NCBI GenBank assembly: GCA_900752115.1
Contig: CAADUC010000011.1
Coordinates: 1-59,444 of the forward strand
Reading direction: 5' to 3'
DNA: 59,444 nt
Source of the DNA: Clostridia bacterium
GTDB taxonomy: Bacteria; Bacillota; Clostridia; Oscillospirales; Acutalibacteraceae
Shown here in pieces: positions 7,254-16,908 of the stretch; position 1 is the stretch's first letter, and each line of letters begins with the position of its first letter. Made by a program: the position numbers and the translations under genes. Below the pieces are notes generated by a model. It ran no database searches and was not told the DNA's origin. It was given only the letters and a program-made list of their open reading frames with translations.

Positions 7254-9482
7254 TTACGGGCGGCGCACCGAGGAAACGCCCTCAATGCGGGACAGGCGGT
7301 CCACTACATTCTGCAGGTGATCCCGTCCGTTGATGGTAATGGAAACGACAATGGCGGCACGGCCATCCTTCGTCTCTCTGGAATTGAGCGTGTGAATCGG
7401 AACGTGCATATTGAAAAACTGCTGGGTCACGTCGGCAAGAAGACCGGTGCGATCGTTGGCAAGAATTTCAAGGGTAATCTTGAACTCCTCCTTGATCTCG
7501 CCCACCCAGTGCGCCTGGATCCAGCGCTCCGGCTCCGCCGCCGACGCAATGTCGGCAGGCACGTTGCTGCAGCTTCTCTTGTGGATGGATACGCCGAAGC
7601 CGCGCGTGATAAAGCCGATGATCTCATCTCCCGGCAGCGGGCTGCAGCATCGCGAAAACTTAATCAGACAATTGTCCATGCCGTCCACAATGACGCCGCT
7701 GGCAGGTTTTCTCTGCTGCACTGGCTTGGGCGCGGAAACCTCCCGCGGCGCGGCCTGTTTGCGGCTCTTGAGATAGTCCTCCTTGACCTTCGGCATGATC
7801 TTCCACAGCTGGATCCCGCCGTAGCCGATAGCGGAATACACGTCGTCGGCGTTCTGGCAGTTTTGTTTCCTGCCGATGGTCTCGAGGAACTCCTGCATCT
7901 CCTCATCTGTAAATTCAATATTGGCCCGCTTGAGCTCCCGTTCGAGCTCCGCCCGGCCCTCCACGATATTTTCTTCGCGCTTTTCCCGCTTGAACCACTG
8001 GCGGATCTTGTTTCTGGCCTCGCTTGTTTTGACAATCTTGAGCCAGTCGCGGCTCGGTCCCTTGCCGACCTCCTTGGTCGTCATAATCTCAATGATCTCG
8101 CCCGTCTTGACCTTATAATCAATCGGGACAATTCGTTTGTCTACCTTTGCGCCGACCATGCGGTTGCCGACGGCACTGTGGATTGCATAGGCAAAATCAA
8201 TCACGGTCGATCCGGAAGGAAGGCTAATCACGTCGCCCTTCGGGGTAAAGACGAAAACCTCCTCGGGAGCGAGATCGGACTTGATGGTGCGGATCAGATC
8301 CGTCGCGTCACCGCTGTCTTTCTGATTCTCAAGCATCTGACGAATCCACGCCAGACGCTTCTCCAGGGAATCCCCTCCGTTTTCGCCGGAAAGCCCCAGC
8401 TTATACTTCCAGTGCGCCGCGATGCCGTATTCCGCCGTGTGGTGCATCTCCCAGGTGCGGATCTGCACCTCAAACGGGATTCCCTCCTTGCCGATGACGG
8501 TTGTATGCAGGGACTGGTACATATTCGGCTTCGGGGTGGAAATATAGTCTTTGAATCGGTTCGGCAGCGGTCGGAACATATCATGGACGATGCCAAGAAC
8601 GTTATAACAGTCCTCAACCGTATCCACAATAACGCGAACGGCATAAATATCGTAGATCTCATCCATGCTCTTGCCCTGAATGAACATCTTGCGGTAAATG
8701 CTGTTGATGCTCTTGACGCGGCCGCTGAGGTATACGTTCGGAATCGACGGAGCCACGCGCTCGCGAATCCGCTTCTGCGTCAGCTCAATGAAGGATTTCC
8801 GCTCCTCGCTGCGCAGAGCCAGCCCCTGTTCAATCTCCTCATACGCCACCGGATCGAGAAAACGCAGAGAGCGATCCTCGAGCTCCTCCTTAACGGCGCG
8901 GATACCGAGACGGTGCGCGATGGGCGCGTAAACCTCCATATTCTCCAGCGATTTATCGCGCTGCTTCTGCGGTTTCCAGAAGGCCGCCGTCCGCATGTTA
9001 TGCAGGCGGTCGGCAAGCTTGATGATGATAACCCGGATATCATCCGCCATGGCGATGAGCATTTTACGGATGTTTTCCGCCTGCTGCTCCTCTCTTGAGG
9101 AGTAGGGGATTTTTCCGAGCTTTGTCACGCCGTCGATCAGTCCGGCAATCTCATTGCCGAAGGTTTTTTTGACCTGCTCAAGGGTGACAGGCGTATCCTC
9201 CACCACATCGTGCAGCAGGCCGGCCACCACAGACTCGGTATCCATACCGAGCTCAACGAGGATACAGGCGACAGCCAGCGGGTGAGAGATATAGGGCGCG
9301 CCCGAAAGGCGGCGCTGAGCATGGTGCTGCGATTCCGCAAGCGTGTACGCCTTTTCTATCAGGGCCAGATCGTACTCCCGCTCGGAGGAACGGATCAGGC
9401 TGAGAAGGTCCTCGTATGTTTTCAGAGTTTCCCTGGCCGGACGCGGATCAAACAACTCCTTCATATGCGCACTGTCTGTCAT
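7254..9482 (-). CDS. relA: Bifunctional (p)ppGpp synthetase/hydrolase (RelA/SpoT family)
   Basis: A 742-residue cytoplasmic stringent-response enzyme that makes and degrades (p)ppGpp. Domains in order: HD hydrolase (about 45-200, metal motif LLHDVVEDT at 89-97 and KLADRLHNMRT), RelA/SpoT synthetase (about 240-350, with YDIYAVRVIVDTVEDCYNVL and TPKPNMYQSLHTTV), TGS (about 400-460, VFTPKGDVISLPSGSTVIDFAYAIHS), helical and zinc-finger regions, and a C-terminal ACT domain (about 665-742). The intact HD motif indicates a bifunctional Rel. It lies 12 bases after recJ and is followed closely by the MBL hydrolase, so the three are probably one transcript. Confidence 0.96.
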   Translation of the reverse strand: MTDSAHMKELFDPRPARETLKTYEDLLSLIRSSEREYDLALIEKAYTLAESQHHAQRRLSGAPYISHPLAVACILVELGMDTESVVAGLLHDVVEDTPVTLEQVKKTFGNEIAGLIDGVTKLGKIPYSSREEQQAENIRKMLIAMADDIRVIIIKLADRLHNMRTAAFWKPQKQRDKSLENMEVYAPIAHRLGIRAVKEELEDRSLRFLDPVAYEEIEQGLALRSEERKSFIELTQKRIRERVAPSIPNVYLSGRVKSINSIYRKMFIQGKSMDEIYDIYAVRVIVDTVEDCYNVLGIVHDMFRPLPNRFKDYISTPKPNMYQSLHTTVIGKEGIPFEVQIRTWEMHHTAEYGIAAHWKYKLGLSGENGGDSLEKRLAWIRQMLENQKDSGDATDLIRTIKSDLAPEEVFVFTPKGDVISLPSGSTVIDFAYAIHSAVGNRMVGAKVDKRIVPIDYKVKTGEIIEIMTTKEVGKGPSRDWLKIVKTSEARNKIRQWFKREKREENIVEGRAELERELKRANIEFTDEEMQEFLETIGRKQNCQNADDVYSAIGYGGIQLWKIMPKVKEDYLKSRKQAAPREVSAPKPVQQRKPASGVIVDGMDNCLIKFSRCCSPLPGDEIIGFITRGFGVSIHKRSCSNVPADIASAAEPERWIQAHWVGEIKEEFKITLEILANDRTGLLADVTQQFFNMHVPIHTLNSRETKDGRAAIVVSITINGRDHLQNVVDRLSRIEGVSSVRRP

Positions 9483-9494
9483 GGTATTCCCCCC

Positions 9495-11531
9495 TCATTC
9501 CGATTTTCTCAGGCTGCTCAGCAGCCGGGACGAAAAAAGATCCGTCTTGCCGGCCGCCGGCAGAAGCCCGACTTGCAGAAGATCCCCAAGCGCCTCCAAA
9601 CGAATCAGGCGATGCTCCGCCAGCACGTCGAGGCAAAGAAGAAGCTTTCCAAACGCTGTCGTTCCTCCGAGACGGCTCCAGAGGACAGCCGCATCCCCCT
9701 GATAACCGTTTGCCGACCGGAGAAAACGGTAAAGCCGCGCAAAATCATCCCGGGTGGGATAGAGCTCCTGCCAGACTGCCGGGGAAAGCGCTTCACCGCG
9801 CCGCGCCTCTTCATACCGGATCCGGCTCCGCAGCAGCTCTCCCGTATCCACTCCGGCCGGGCGAAGCTCCCGCACACAGACGGAAAGGAGCTTTGATCCC
9901 ATATATTCCTTCGCCTCCACGGAAAGCGCCAAATCCACTTGATCGCCCACACGGTAGGGAAATTCCTCCTGCGTGACGGAAAAACGAACGCAGCGCACCG
10001 GGCATCCATTCTTTGTGACGGTAAGCCGCAGATGCTTTCCGCCGCCGATAGGACTGATCTCCGCGATGGACGCGTCAAAGAGGCCGAACAGAGGCGGCGG
10101 ATTTCCCGTTCCGACAGGCTCCAGCAGTGCGAGCTCATCCGCAAGCTCGAGCGTAATCTCCTGCGGAGCAACCAGGCAATCCACCGTGAGCGCCGGAAGC
10201 ACAGGGGCCAGGGAGCAGGCATACTGATTGATTTTCCTTCTCAGCTCCTCGACCCTGTCCGCCGCAAGGCTCAGACCGGCCGCCATCGGGTGTCCCCCAT
10301 ACTTCGAAAGCAAATCCGCGCAGGAGGAAACCGCCCGGAACAGGTCAAATCCCTCCACGCTGCGTCCGGATCCCTTGGCCTCTTCCCCCGAAACAGAAAG
10401 GACAAAGCACGGTTTGCCGAAGCGTTCTGTGATGCGGGAAGCCACGATTCCGATCACGCCGTGATGCCAGTTTTGTCCCTGCACAATCAGTACGCGGTCC
10501 AGCAGACGCTCCGGCTCCCGCCGCAGCTGCTCCATCGCGGCGTCAAAAATCTCGCTCTCAATACGCCGCCGTGTATCGTTGTCCCGGCAGATTTCCTCCG
10601 CCAGTTCCTCCGCTTCCTCCGGATCTTCCGTGAGCAGCAGGCGCACGGCACGATCCGGAGAGCCAATCCGGCCCGTCGCATTGATGCGCGGCACAATGGT
10701 GAACGCCACGTTGATCGAGGTCAGGGTACGATCCGCCATACCGGCGCATTCCATGAGAGCCCTCAGACCCAGCCGATCCGTCTGCCCGATCAGCCGGAGT
10801 CCCTCGCGGACAAAGGTTCTGTTCTCTCCGGTCAGCGGTACGACGTCGCCGATCGTACCGATACAGACAAGATCAGCGTAATTATCCAGAAGCCCCTGAA
10901 CGTCACAGTCCTCCCCTTCCAGGGCCAGAATCAACTCAAAGGCAACGCCCACGCCGGAAAGCGATCGGCAGCCGCTGGGACAATCGGCACGGTGCGGATC
11001 CACGACGGCGCAGGCAGCGGGAAGCTCCGGCCGCGGTCTGTGGTGGTCCGTGACGACCACATCGATCCCCAGTGAAGCGGCATATTCCACTTCCGCAATG
11101 GAAGAAACTCCGTTATCGACCGTCACAATCAGCGAAGCGCCGCGCTCCTGCAGCACATCGATCGCCGCGCAGTTCAAGCCATAACCTTCCGCCTCGCGAT
11201 CAGGAATGTAATAGGTAACGTTCGCACCGCAGGACTCGAGATAGGAATACAGCATCGCCGTCGCCGTCACGCCGTCCGCGTCATAATCGCCGTAAATGGC
11301 GATCCCCTCAAAATCATCCAGCGCACGGTGAATGCGCTCGGCCGCCTCCGCCATACCGGCAAAGGAAAAAGGAGAAAAACGGTCTTCCCCCTGCAGGAAC
11401 GCCTGCGCCTCCTCAGCGGAGGACAACCCCCGGGCTGCCAGCAGCCGCGCCAGGACGGGGGACAGCTCCGCTTCCCGCCGCAGCCTGCGCGCCGCCTCCC
11501 CGTTTTCCGTGATCACCTTCCACTGTTTCAT
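9495..11531 (-). CDS. recJ: Single-stranded-DNA-specific 5'-3' exonuclease RecJ
   Basis: A 678-residue DHH-superfamily nuclease used in recombination and mismatch/base-excision repair. Motifs: YGDYDADGVT (80-89), VTVDNG (137-141), VVTDHHRP (159-166, the DHH), then ACAVVDPHRADCP. The DHHA1 region contains HHGVIGIVASRITERFGKPC and GSGRSVEGFDLF; an OB-type domain follows. The last about 120 residues (ELYPTRDDFARLYRFLR...) form the extra C-terminal domain seen in Firmicutes RecJ. It is the first gene after a strong promoter and leads the relA string. Identification is secure. Confidence 0.95.
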   Translation of the reverse strand: MKQWKVITENGEAARRLRREAELSPVLARLLAARGLSSAEEAQAFLQGEDRFSPFSFAGMAEAAERIHRALDDFEGIAIYGDYDADGVTATAMLYSYLESCGANVTYYIPDREAEGYGLNCAAIDVLQERGASLIVTVDNGVSSIAEVEYAASLGIDVVVTDHHRPRPELPAACAVVDPHRADCPSGCRSLSGVGVAFELILALEGEDCDVQGLLDNYADLVCIGTIGDVVPLTGENRTFVREGLRLIGQTDRLGLRALMECAGMADRTLTSINVAFTIVPRINATGRIGSPDRAVRLLLTEDPEEAEELAEEICRDNDTRRRIESEIFDAAMEQLRREPERLLDRVLIVQGQNWHHGVIGIVASRITERFGKPCFVLSVSGEEAKGSGRSVEGFDLFRAVSSCADLLSKYGGHPMAAGLSLAADRVEELRRKINQYACSLAPVLPALTVDCLVAPQEITLELADELALLEPVGTGNPPPLFGLFDASIAEISPIGGGKHLRLTVTKNGCPVRCVRFSVTQEEFPYRVGDQVDLALSVEAKEYMGSKLLSVCVRELRPAGVDTGELLRSRIRYEEARRGEALSPAVWQELYPTRDDFARLYRFLRSANGYQGDAAVLWSRLGGTTAFGKLLLCLDVLAEHRLIRLEALGDLLQVGLLPAAGKTDLFSSRLLSSLRKSE

Positions 11532-11625
11532 TCCCTTGCCGCTCCCTCTCCGGAAAGCTGTGCGCCCTCATTCACGGCGCAAAAGCTCTGTTTTCCGGGC
11601 ATATTTTGACAGTTCATAATTATTT

Positions 11626-11654
11626 ATTGTACCATTGGGCCCTATGTTATTCAA
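11626..11654 (-). promoter_or_regulatory. Promoter of the recJ-relA string
   Basis: Minus-strand TTGAAT, 17-base spacer and TACAAT preceded by TGG (extended -10), about 95 bases before the recJ start. Confidence 0.78.
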
Positions 11655-11823
11655 GATTTTTTTGATTTCGCCCCGGCAAAGCGCCATTCGACGCCCCCTT
11701 CGCTCCCGAAACACGATTTTTTCTCTTTCCGGTATACTTTCGGCAGACAAAAGACAAAACGCCGGCCTTTTCTGTTCCCGGGGAATAGTTCTATTGTATC
11801 CGCTCGCTTTCTCTTTGTTTGGG

Positions 11824-11862
11824 AGAAAAAAACACGGCCGGGCTGTTTTCCTTGCCCGGCCG
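11824..11862 (-). terminator. Terminator after cdaR
   Basis: 9-bp GC-rich inverted repeat (11835-11843 with 11854-11862) followed on the minus strand by a T tract (GTTTTTTTC), 18 bases beyond the cdaR stop codon. The remaining about 170 bases up to the recJ promoter hold nothing recognisable. Confidence 0.85.
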
Positions 11863-11879
11863 CGTCTTCCTGATTCTGT

Positions 11880-13199
11880 TTAGCGTTCTTCCACGGAAAG
11901 ATTCACCTTATAGCTTCCGTAGGCCCAGCACTTGGTGCTGCCCGAAATGCTCACCGTGGCCGGCATTTCCGTGTGACCTGTAAAGCCGTTGTTCTGCGAC
12001 ATATCAACCTGCACCACAAGGTTGCTCTCCGTCAGGTTGGCGAGCTCCTCCTCCGGTCCGACGACGACAACGTCGAGTGAGCTCGTCGTCACGCTCGCTT
12101 CGTATTCGTGATCCAGATTGTTTACCTTGAAGCTGCGTGCGGTAATGGTCTTCGTCGTGTAGCCTGCAAGATTCAACCGCACGGTCACTTCCGTGATCTG
12201 CTGAAGATTGCGGAACGAAGACGGAAGCGAAACCGGAATATCAAACACATTTGTATCGGGGCTGATCTGCGAAAAATCAATCGGATCAAGCTGAATGCTC
12301 TTATACGAATTGAAATCCTCCGCCGTTCCGGCAAGCTCCACCGTACTCGGAGAGAGCGTGACAAACGAGGAATCCAGTTTGAGCCCCGAGGGCGCGTTCG
12401 TAAAGTTTGCGGTGAAAGGCACCGTTTTGCGCACAAGCACAGGAACCGTAATATCGGTCGACACCGCGCTCAGGGAGAGCTGATCGTATTTGTCCTTGCT
12501 CAGAGTATTGCCGTTTGCATCCAGCAAAATCAAATCCGCCGTAAAGTTGGCCGTCTGATCCAACTCGCCGAGAGCCTTTTCTCCAACCGTAACCGCTGAG
12601 ATGCTGTCAACCACCGATTTGGGCCCGGAAATCGTTACTGTTTCCGGCGCCGCCGCCACGCTGCCGACAAAGTATCCGTCCGCCGCCGAAGCGCTCACTC
12701 CGTCCGTCTGAATCGGGAAAGTCTTTTCTTCCGAATAGTCAAGCGTGAGCTGAACGATGGACGGCTCAATGCGATCAATCTCGTAATCGGTCACATACCC
12801 CCTCTTGGAGGAGGAAATGGTAGCAAGATACGTTTTGGCTCCTGTAATGGTTTCCGTGATCTGTGTTTCCAGTGCGATGTTTTCCTCCGTCACGTTGTGC
12901 ACAGAGAGACTGTTTCCCTTAATATAAACCGTCACCTTGAGCGATTGGGGACTGAAACACTTTAGCCCCTCCGCCTGAGCGGACTCCGGAATTTTAATCG
13001 TTACCGGAACGTCGCGGATCGGAACGGGAAATTCCTCCGTGTTCGTAAAAGCCATTGCAAACCAGAGAACAAGCGCCGCTAACACGGAAAAAACGGCTAC
13101 AAATTTATTGTTGTAAAAAAGGGCGCCGATGGAAAACCGTTTCTTTTCGCCGCCCTTTTCCTCTTTCTTCTTTCGCGGCGTCTTCTGCTTATCACTCAT
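11880..13199 (-). CDS. cdaR: CdaA regulatory protein CdaR (YbbR-domain protein)
   Basis: A 439-residue membrane-anchored extracytoplasmic protein. A short Lys-rich cytoplasmic N-terminus (KTPRKKKEEKGGEKKRFS) precedes one transmembrane segment (about 32-52, KFVAVFSVLAALVLWFAMAF). Four YbbR-like beta domains follow, with repeats recognisable by VPVTIKIPESAQAEG, FPIQTDGVSASAADGYFVGSV..VTISGPKSVVDSI and VPFTANFTNAPSGLKLDSSFVTLSPSTVELAG. In Bacillus and relatives CdaR binds and modulates the diadenylate cyclase CdaA. The gene overlaps the end of cdaA by 8 bases, fitting that partnership. glmM, the third member of the usual cdaA-cdaR-glmM operon, is not next to it here; a terminator follows instead. 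Confidence 0.93.
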   Translation of the reverse strand: MSDKQKTPRKKKEEKGGEKKRFSIGALFYNNKFVAVFSVLAALVLWFAMAFTNTEEFPVPIRDVPVTIKIPESAQAEGLKCFSPQSLKVTVYIKGNSLSVHNVTEENIALETQITETITGAKTYLATISSSKRGYVTDYEIDRIEPSIVQLTLDYSEEKTFPIQTDGVSASAADGYFVGSVAAAPETVTISGPKSVVDSISAVTVGEKALGELDQTANFTADLILLDANGNTLSKDKYDQLSLSAVSTDITVPVLVRKTVPFTANFTNAPSGLKLDSSFVTLSPSTVELAGTAEDFNSYKSIQLDPIDFSQISPDTNVFDIPVSLPSSFRNLQQITEVTVRLNLAGYTTKTITARSFKVNNLDHEYEASVTTSSLDVVVVGPEEELANLTESNLVVQVDMSQNNGFTGHTEMPATVSISGSTKCWAYGSYKVNLSVEER

Positions 13200-14097
13200 G
13201 CTTTTTCCCCCTTCTGATCGAAGGGATCCGGCGCTGGAGATGCTCGGGCTCCTCCTTGAGCAGGAAGCCCTCCAGTGCAGCCTTCAGGGTATCCCTTGTA
13301 TAATTGCGCGTCAGCACGCCGTTGCAGGCAATGGAAATCTGCCCCGTTTCCTCCGAAACAACCACAATCACGGCGTCTGAGTTCTCGCTCATGCCGATGG
13401 CGGCGCGGTGGCGTGTGCCGAGGTCAATGCTTACGTTGTCACTCTTGGTCAGCGGCAGAATACAGCCTGCCGCATAGACCATACCGTCGCGCAGTACCAT
13501 GGCGCCGTCGTGCAGAGGAGCCTTGTTGAAGAAAATGTTGCCGATAATGGGCGGCGAGGGAATCGCGTCGACAACCGTTCCTGTATCGATGATATCGCCA
13601 AGCTTCGTCTGCCGCTCAAACACCATCAGCGCGCCTGTACGCGATTTCTGCAGGCTGGCGGCGGCGTCCGAGACGGCCACGATGCACCGGCGCTTCTGCG
13701 CTTCGAGATCCTCTTCCTCCTTTGCGCTGAGCAAGCCGAGATTCCGGCCGAGATTGCTTCTGCCCATCTGCTCGAGCGCGCGGCGCACCTCCGGCTGAAA
13801 CACAACCAGAAGAGCGATTACGCTGAAATTAAAGAAATAGTTGAGAATGCTCTGCATCATGCGCAGCTGAAGCACGTTGGCCACCAGCCACACACCAAGC
13901 AGCAAAAAGATACCCTTCACCAGCTGTTCCGCCCGCGTCTCGCGTACCAGCTTGATAAAGCTGAAAATAATAAACGAGATCAAAAGGACATCCAGCATGG
14001 AGGAAATCGAAAAAGACGAGACGAGACTGATAAACTGACTCCACAGGTTGGAGAGGAAACCGACGCACTGCGACCAGAATTCCGCCAACAACTCCAC
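13192..14097 (-). CDS. cdaA: Diadenylate cyclase CdaA
   Basis: A 301-residue membrane enzyme that makes cyclic di-AMP from two ATP. Three transmembrane helices lie within residues 35-105 (SMLDVLLISFIIFSFIKLV, GIFLLLGVWLVANVLQL, FFNFSVIALLVVFQPE). The DAC domain follows, with the catalytic motifs LHDGAMVLRDG (DGA at 197-199) and GTRHRAAIG (RHR at 229-231). Length and topology match CdaA/DacA of Firmicutes. It is the first gene of a two-gene operon with cdaR. Cyclic di-AMP controls potassium and osmolyte transport and cell-wall balance. Identification is secure. Confidence 0.96.
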   Translation of the reverse strand: MELLAEFWSQCVGFLSNLWSQFISLVSSFSISSMLDVLLISFIIFSFIKLVRETRAEQLVKGIFLLLGVWLVANVLQLRMMQSILNYFFNFSVIALLVVFQPEVRRALEQMGRSNLGRNLGLLSAKEEEDLEAQKRRCIVAVSDAAASLQKSRTGALMVFERQTKLGDIIDTGTVVDAIPSPPIIGNIFFNKAPLHDGAMVLRDGMVYAAGCILPLTKSDNVSIDLGTRHRAAIGMSENSDAVIVVVSEETGQISIACNGVLTRNYTRDTLKAALEGFLLKEEPEHLQRRIPSIRRGKKHE

Positions 14098-14171
14098 GCG
14101 CTCTCATCCTTCCTGTATTTCTGTCCTTTTCCCTCAAAAACCGGGAAAAGCCTTCCGGCCCGGCCCGCGTT

Positions 14172-14193
14172 CCGCAGGCCGAAACGCCTGCGG
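14172..14193. other. Hairpin in the cdaA leader
   Basis: 8-bp arms (CCGCAGGC with GCCTGCGG) around a 6-base loop, between the cdaA promoter and its start codon. There is no U tract, so it is not a standard terminator. It may be a leader structure. Confidence 0.35.
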
Positions 14194-14215
14194 GCACGGA
14201 CTCATAGCCTTCTTT

Positions 14216-14243
14216 ATTTTACCATATCCCGGAACAGATTCAA
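14216..14243 (-). promoter_or_regulatory. Promoter of cdaA-cdaR
   Basis: Minus-strand TTGAAT, 16-base spacer, TAAAAT preceded by TGG (extended -10). It lies at the very end of the cysteine desulfurase gene. Confidence 0.65.
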
Positions 14244-15409
14244 AGCTTTTCTTTGTGAACTGCCTGTGAATTCCGCACGGCCTGCCGCAGCGCTGTGACA
14301 AAGCCCTGCACATCCCGGCCGGTCGTGAATGCGGACGGACACACCCGCACGGCCCCCGATTCGAGCGTTCCCATAAACGCATGAGCAGAGGGAGCGCAGT
14401 GCAGGCCCGCCCTCACGGCAACGCCCTGCGCAGTAAGGGCCGCGGCCGTCTGCTCACTCGCATCGCCCCGCACGCGGAACGAAACGACAGGCGCAAACGT
14501 CTCGCCGTCCGGCTCTCCCGTAAACAGCTCAACGCCCTCCGTGCGGTGCAGGGCGCGGTAAATCTGCCGCATAACGTCAACCTCATGGCGCAGAATCCGC
14601 TCCATGCCCTTCTGGCGCACAAAAGCCAGACCGGCGCGCAGCCCCGCAATCCCCGGTACATTGATTGTGCCGCTCTCAAGCCGCTCGGGCATCTCTTCAG
14701 GCTGCTCGAGGGAGACGGAATTTGTTCCCGTACCTCCCTCCAGAATCGTATCAAGCTCTCCGCCCCGGGCCGTAACAAGAAGGCCCGTTCCCATGGGAGC
14801 ATACAGTCCCTTATGAGGCGCGGCGCACAAATAATCCACACCGTCCTCCTCCAGAAAAACAGGCAGAATCCCCGCAGACTGAGCGGCGTCCACACACACG
14901 GGGACACCGTAGAGATGTGCCATCGCGGCAATGCGCGCAACCGGCAGACGAATGCCCCACACGTTTGAAACGTGGGTGCACACCACCAGGCGCGTATTCT
15001 CACGCATAGCACGCCGGAACGCATCGACCGTTGCGTCGTTGTTACCCGGCACAACCCTTGCCTGCGTAACCGTCACTCCGCACTGCTCCAGCTTATGCAG
15101 AGGACGCATGACGGCGTTGTGCTCCAGACACGAAACGACCACATGGTCGCCGGGGCGCAGTAGCCCCTTGAGCACCGCATTCAGCGCGTGCGTACAATTC
15201 ATGGTAAAAGCGACGCACTCCGGTCCCGGAGCATGAAAAAAATCGGACACGGCACAGCGCGTCCGGTAAACCTCCTCCGCGGTGGCCATACTCATGGCGT
15301 GACCGCCTCTGCCCGGGTTCGCGCCGAAGCGGTGAAGCGCGGAGGCTACCGCGTTCTGCACCGACGGCGGCTTCGGGTACGTGGTCGCAGCGTTATCCAG
15401 ATAAATCAT
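14240..15409 (-). CDS. Cysteine desulfurase family protein (class V aminotransferase)
   Basis: A 389-residue PLP enzyme of the NifS/CsdA-like group. It begins MIYLDNAATTYPKPPSV and shows the PLP contacts HNAV, CVDAAQSAGILPV (Asp/Gln) and the Schiff-base lysine in CAAPHKGLYAPMGTG. The segment ANPGRGGHAMSM, and the likely active-site Cys in AGLHCAPSAHA near the C-terminus, fit the Firmicutes family annotated as cysteine desulfurase family protein. It would release sulfur (or selenium) from cysteine. It overlaps the DUF3343 gene by the ATGA arrangement. It may supply sulfur to the SufCB scaffold 3 kb away, but this is inference. Confidence 0.88.
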   Translation of the reverse strand: MIYLDNAATTYPKPPSVQNAVASALHRFGANPGRGGHAMSMATAEEVYRTRCAVSDFFHAPGPECVAFTMNCTHALNAVLKGLLRPGDHVVVSCLEHNAVMRPLHKLEQCGVTVTQARVVPGNNDATVDAFRRAMRENTRLVVCTHVSNVWGIRLPVARIAAMAHLYGVPVCVDAAQSAGILPVFLEEDGVDYLCAAPHKGLYAPMGTGLLVTARGGELDTILEGGTGTNSVSLEQPEEMPERLESGTINVPGIAGLRAGLAFVRQKGMERILRHEVDVMRQIYRALHRTEGVELFTGEPDGETFAPVVSFRVRGDASEQTAAALTAQGVAVRAGLHCAPSAHAFMGTLESGAVRVCPSAFTTGRDVQGFVTALRQAVRNSQAVHKEKL

Positions 15410-15627
15410 TTCGCGCCGTCCCTCCCGCCCGGAAAGGCGAAACCGGCCCCGCGAAGCAGGGAAAGCGCTTCCTGCGTGCGGGCGGGGACGAACACGCCGT
15501 AGCCGCAGCCCATACCGGGACTATGCGGCACCCGCTCCACACTGGCCTCGATCCCATGCCGCTGCAGCAGCTCGCGCGCCCGCATGGCGCGCGTGATCGA
15601 GCTCACGGTAAGCAAAGGTTTTCCCAT
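15406..15627 (-). CDS. DUF3343 protein, putative sulfur/selenium carrier-like
   Basis: A 73-residue protein starting MGKPLLTVSSITRAMRARELLQRHGI. AAAAGGG lies 8 bases before this ATG; a GTG three codons upstream is less well placed. The MGCGYGVFVP segment (about 41-50) is the DUF3343 (PF11823) hallmark Cys-Gly pattern. Members often neighbour cysteine desulfurases and selenium genes, and the one here overlaps the desulfurase start by four bases. A role as a small sulfur or selenium carrier is proposed for the family but not proven. Confidence 0.78.
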   Translation of the reverse strand: MGKPLLTVSSITRAMRARELLQRHGIEASVERVPHSPGMGCGYGVFVPARTQEALSLLRGAGFAFPGGRDGAK

Positions 15628-15726
15628 GTCGATCACCCTTTTCGTGATTTGCCCACCCGGCGGAACGGAAAACCGCAGGCCGGAAAGGGCTGTTACCAGA
15701 ATATGAAAAGGGAGGTCGGATGGTGT

Positions 15727-16203
15727 TTATTCGGCCGGTTCAATCAGGCAGACGGCATGAGCGGCGATGCCCTCTCCGCTGCCGGTGAATCCAAGCCCTT
15801 CCTCCGTAGTGGCCTTGACGCTGATCTGCGCCGCGGAAACGCCGCATGCCTCCGCCAGACGCTCACGCATGCGGCCGATGTAGGGCGCCAGCTTCGGGGC
15901 CTGCGCCAGAACGGTCGCATCAATGTTGCCGACGCGCCAGCCCTCGCGGGCAAGAATCGCCGTCACCTCGCGGAGCAGAGCAATGCTGTCGGCTCCCGCG
16001 TAAGCCGGGGAGCTGTCCGGGAACCATTTGCCGATATCTCCGAGAGCCGACGCGCCCAGAAGAGCATCCATGACGGCATGGGTCAGAACATCCGCGTCCG
16101 AATGGCCGAGCAGCCCTTTTTCATACGGAATCTCCACCCCGCCGAGAATCAGCCGTCTTCCCGCCGTGAGGCGGTGAACGTCATAGCCGTGTCCGATTCT
16201 CAT
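15727..16203 (-). CDS. ispF: 2-C-methyl-D-erythritol 2,4-cyclodiphosphate synthase
   Basis: A 158-residue enzyme of the MEP isoprenoid pathway that cyclises CDP-ME-2-phosphate to ME-cPP with release of CMP. The start [22 protein letters not shown] carries the zinc ligands Asp8 and His10, followed by [22 protein letters not shown] with the third His. [22 protein letters not shown] near the C-terminus is the conserved hydrophobic cavity and nucleotide site. It overlaps ispD by ATGA, a common pairing. Identification is secure. Confidence 0.97.
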   Translation of the reverse strand: MRIGHGYDVHRLTAGRRLILGGVEIPYEKGLLGHSDADVLTHAVMDALLGASALGDIGKWFPDSSPAYAGADSIALLREVTAILAREGWRVGNIDATVLAQAPKLAPYIGRMRERLAEACGVSAAQISVKATTEEGLGFTGSGEGIAAHAVCLIEPAE

Positions 16204-16895
16204 GCGCGCTCCCTCCTTTTTCGCAGGATCGCTTCCGCAGTAAGAACGTCGTCCCGCGTCGTCAGCTTCAGATTTTCATAGCTGCCCTCACACAGCCGAA
16301 CCGGCAGGCCGGCGTGTTCCCACAGCTGGCAGTCATCGGTATACAGCCTGCCCTCCCCGACTGCACGTTCCATCTCCTCGCAGAAACGCCGGTACGGGAA
16401 AACCTGCGGCGTCTGTACCGCCCAGAGCGACTCGCGCGCGGGGGTGGAAAGCACCCACCCGTTCTCATCCGCCGCCTTGATCGTATCCTTGACCCGAACC
16501 GCCAGAGCGGCTCCGGCGCGCTCCCCCGCCGCACGGACAGCGGCGTCGATTTCATCCGGCGTGATGAGGGCGCGCGCTCCGTCATGGACGGCAATCAGAC
16601 CGGTTTCCGGCGGCGCGGCCAGCAAACCGGCACGAACGGACAATTGGCGCTCCGTCCCGCCCTGCGCGAACCGCAGCGGCTTTGTCACGCCGCAGCGCGC
16701 GGCAATCTCCTGCATCGCTTTGCGATCCTCCTCCCGGATGACCAGAACAAGCGAATCTATTGTTTCGGCTCTTTCAAAGGCGCGCAGCGTCCAGGCAATG
16801 GCCGGCTCCCCCAGAAGCGGGAGAAACTGCTTGGCACAGCCCATGCGCGACGAGCTTCCGGCCGCCACAATCACTCCGCAGCAAGCGCATTCCAC
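16200..16895 (-). CDS. ispD: 2-C-methyl-D-erythritol 4-phosphate cytidylyltransferase
   Basis: A 231-residue nucleotidyltransferase of the MEP pathway (CTP + MEP to CDP-ME). The N-terminal [25 protein letters not shown] is the nucleotide-binding signature. [13 protein letters not shown] and [11 protein letters not shown] are the metal and substrate sites, and [11 protein letters not shown] is typical. The GTG start (VECACCG...) is preferred because GGGGGAG lies 5 bases upstream and the longer in-frame ATG would overlap the preceding gene. ispD and ispF are translationally coupled. Confidence 0.96.
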   Translation of the reverse strand: MECACCGVIVAAGSSSRMGCAKQFLPLLGEPAIAWTLRAFERAETIDSLVLVIREEDRKAMQEIAARCGVTKPLRFAQGGTERQLSVRAGLLAAPPETGLIAVHDGARALITPDEIDAAVRAAGERAGAALAVRVKDTIKAADENGWVLSTPARESLWAVQTPQVFPYRRFCEEMERAVGEGRLYTDDCQLWEHAGLPVRLCEGSYENLKLTTRDDVLTAEAILRKRRERA

Positions 16896-16908
16896 GCCGT
16901 CTCCCCCC

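Noticed and set aside
11568..11750. 60-codon minus-strand frame upstream of recJ
   Set aside because: It spans the recJ promoter and has no ribosome site; judged chance.
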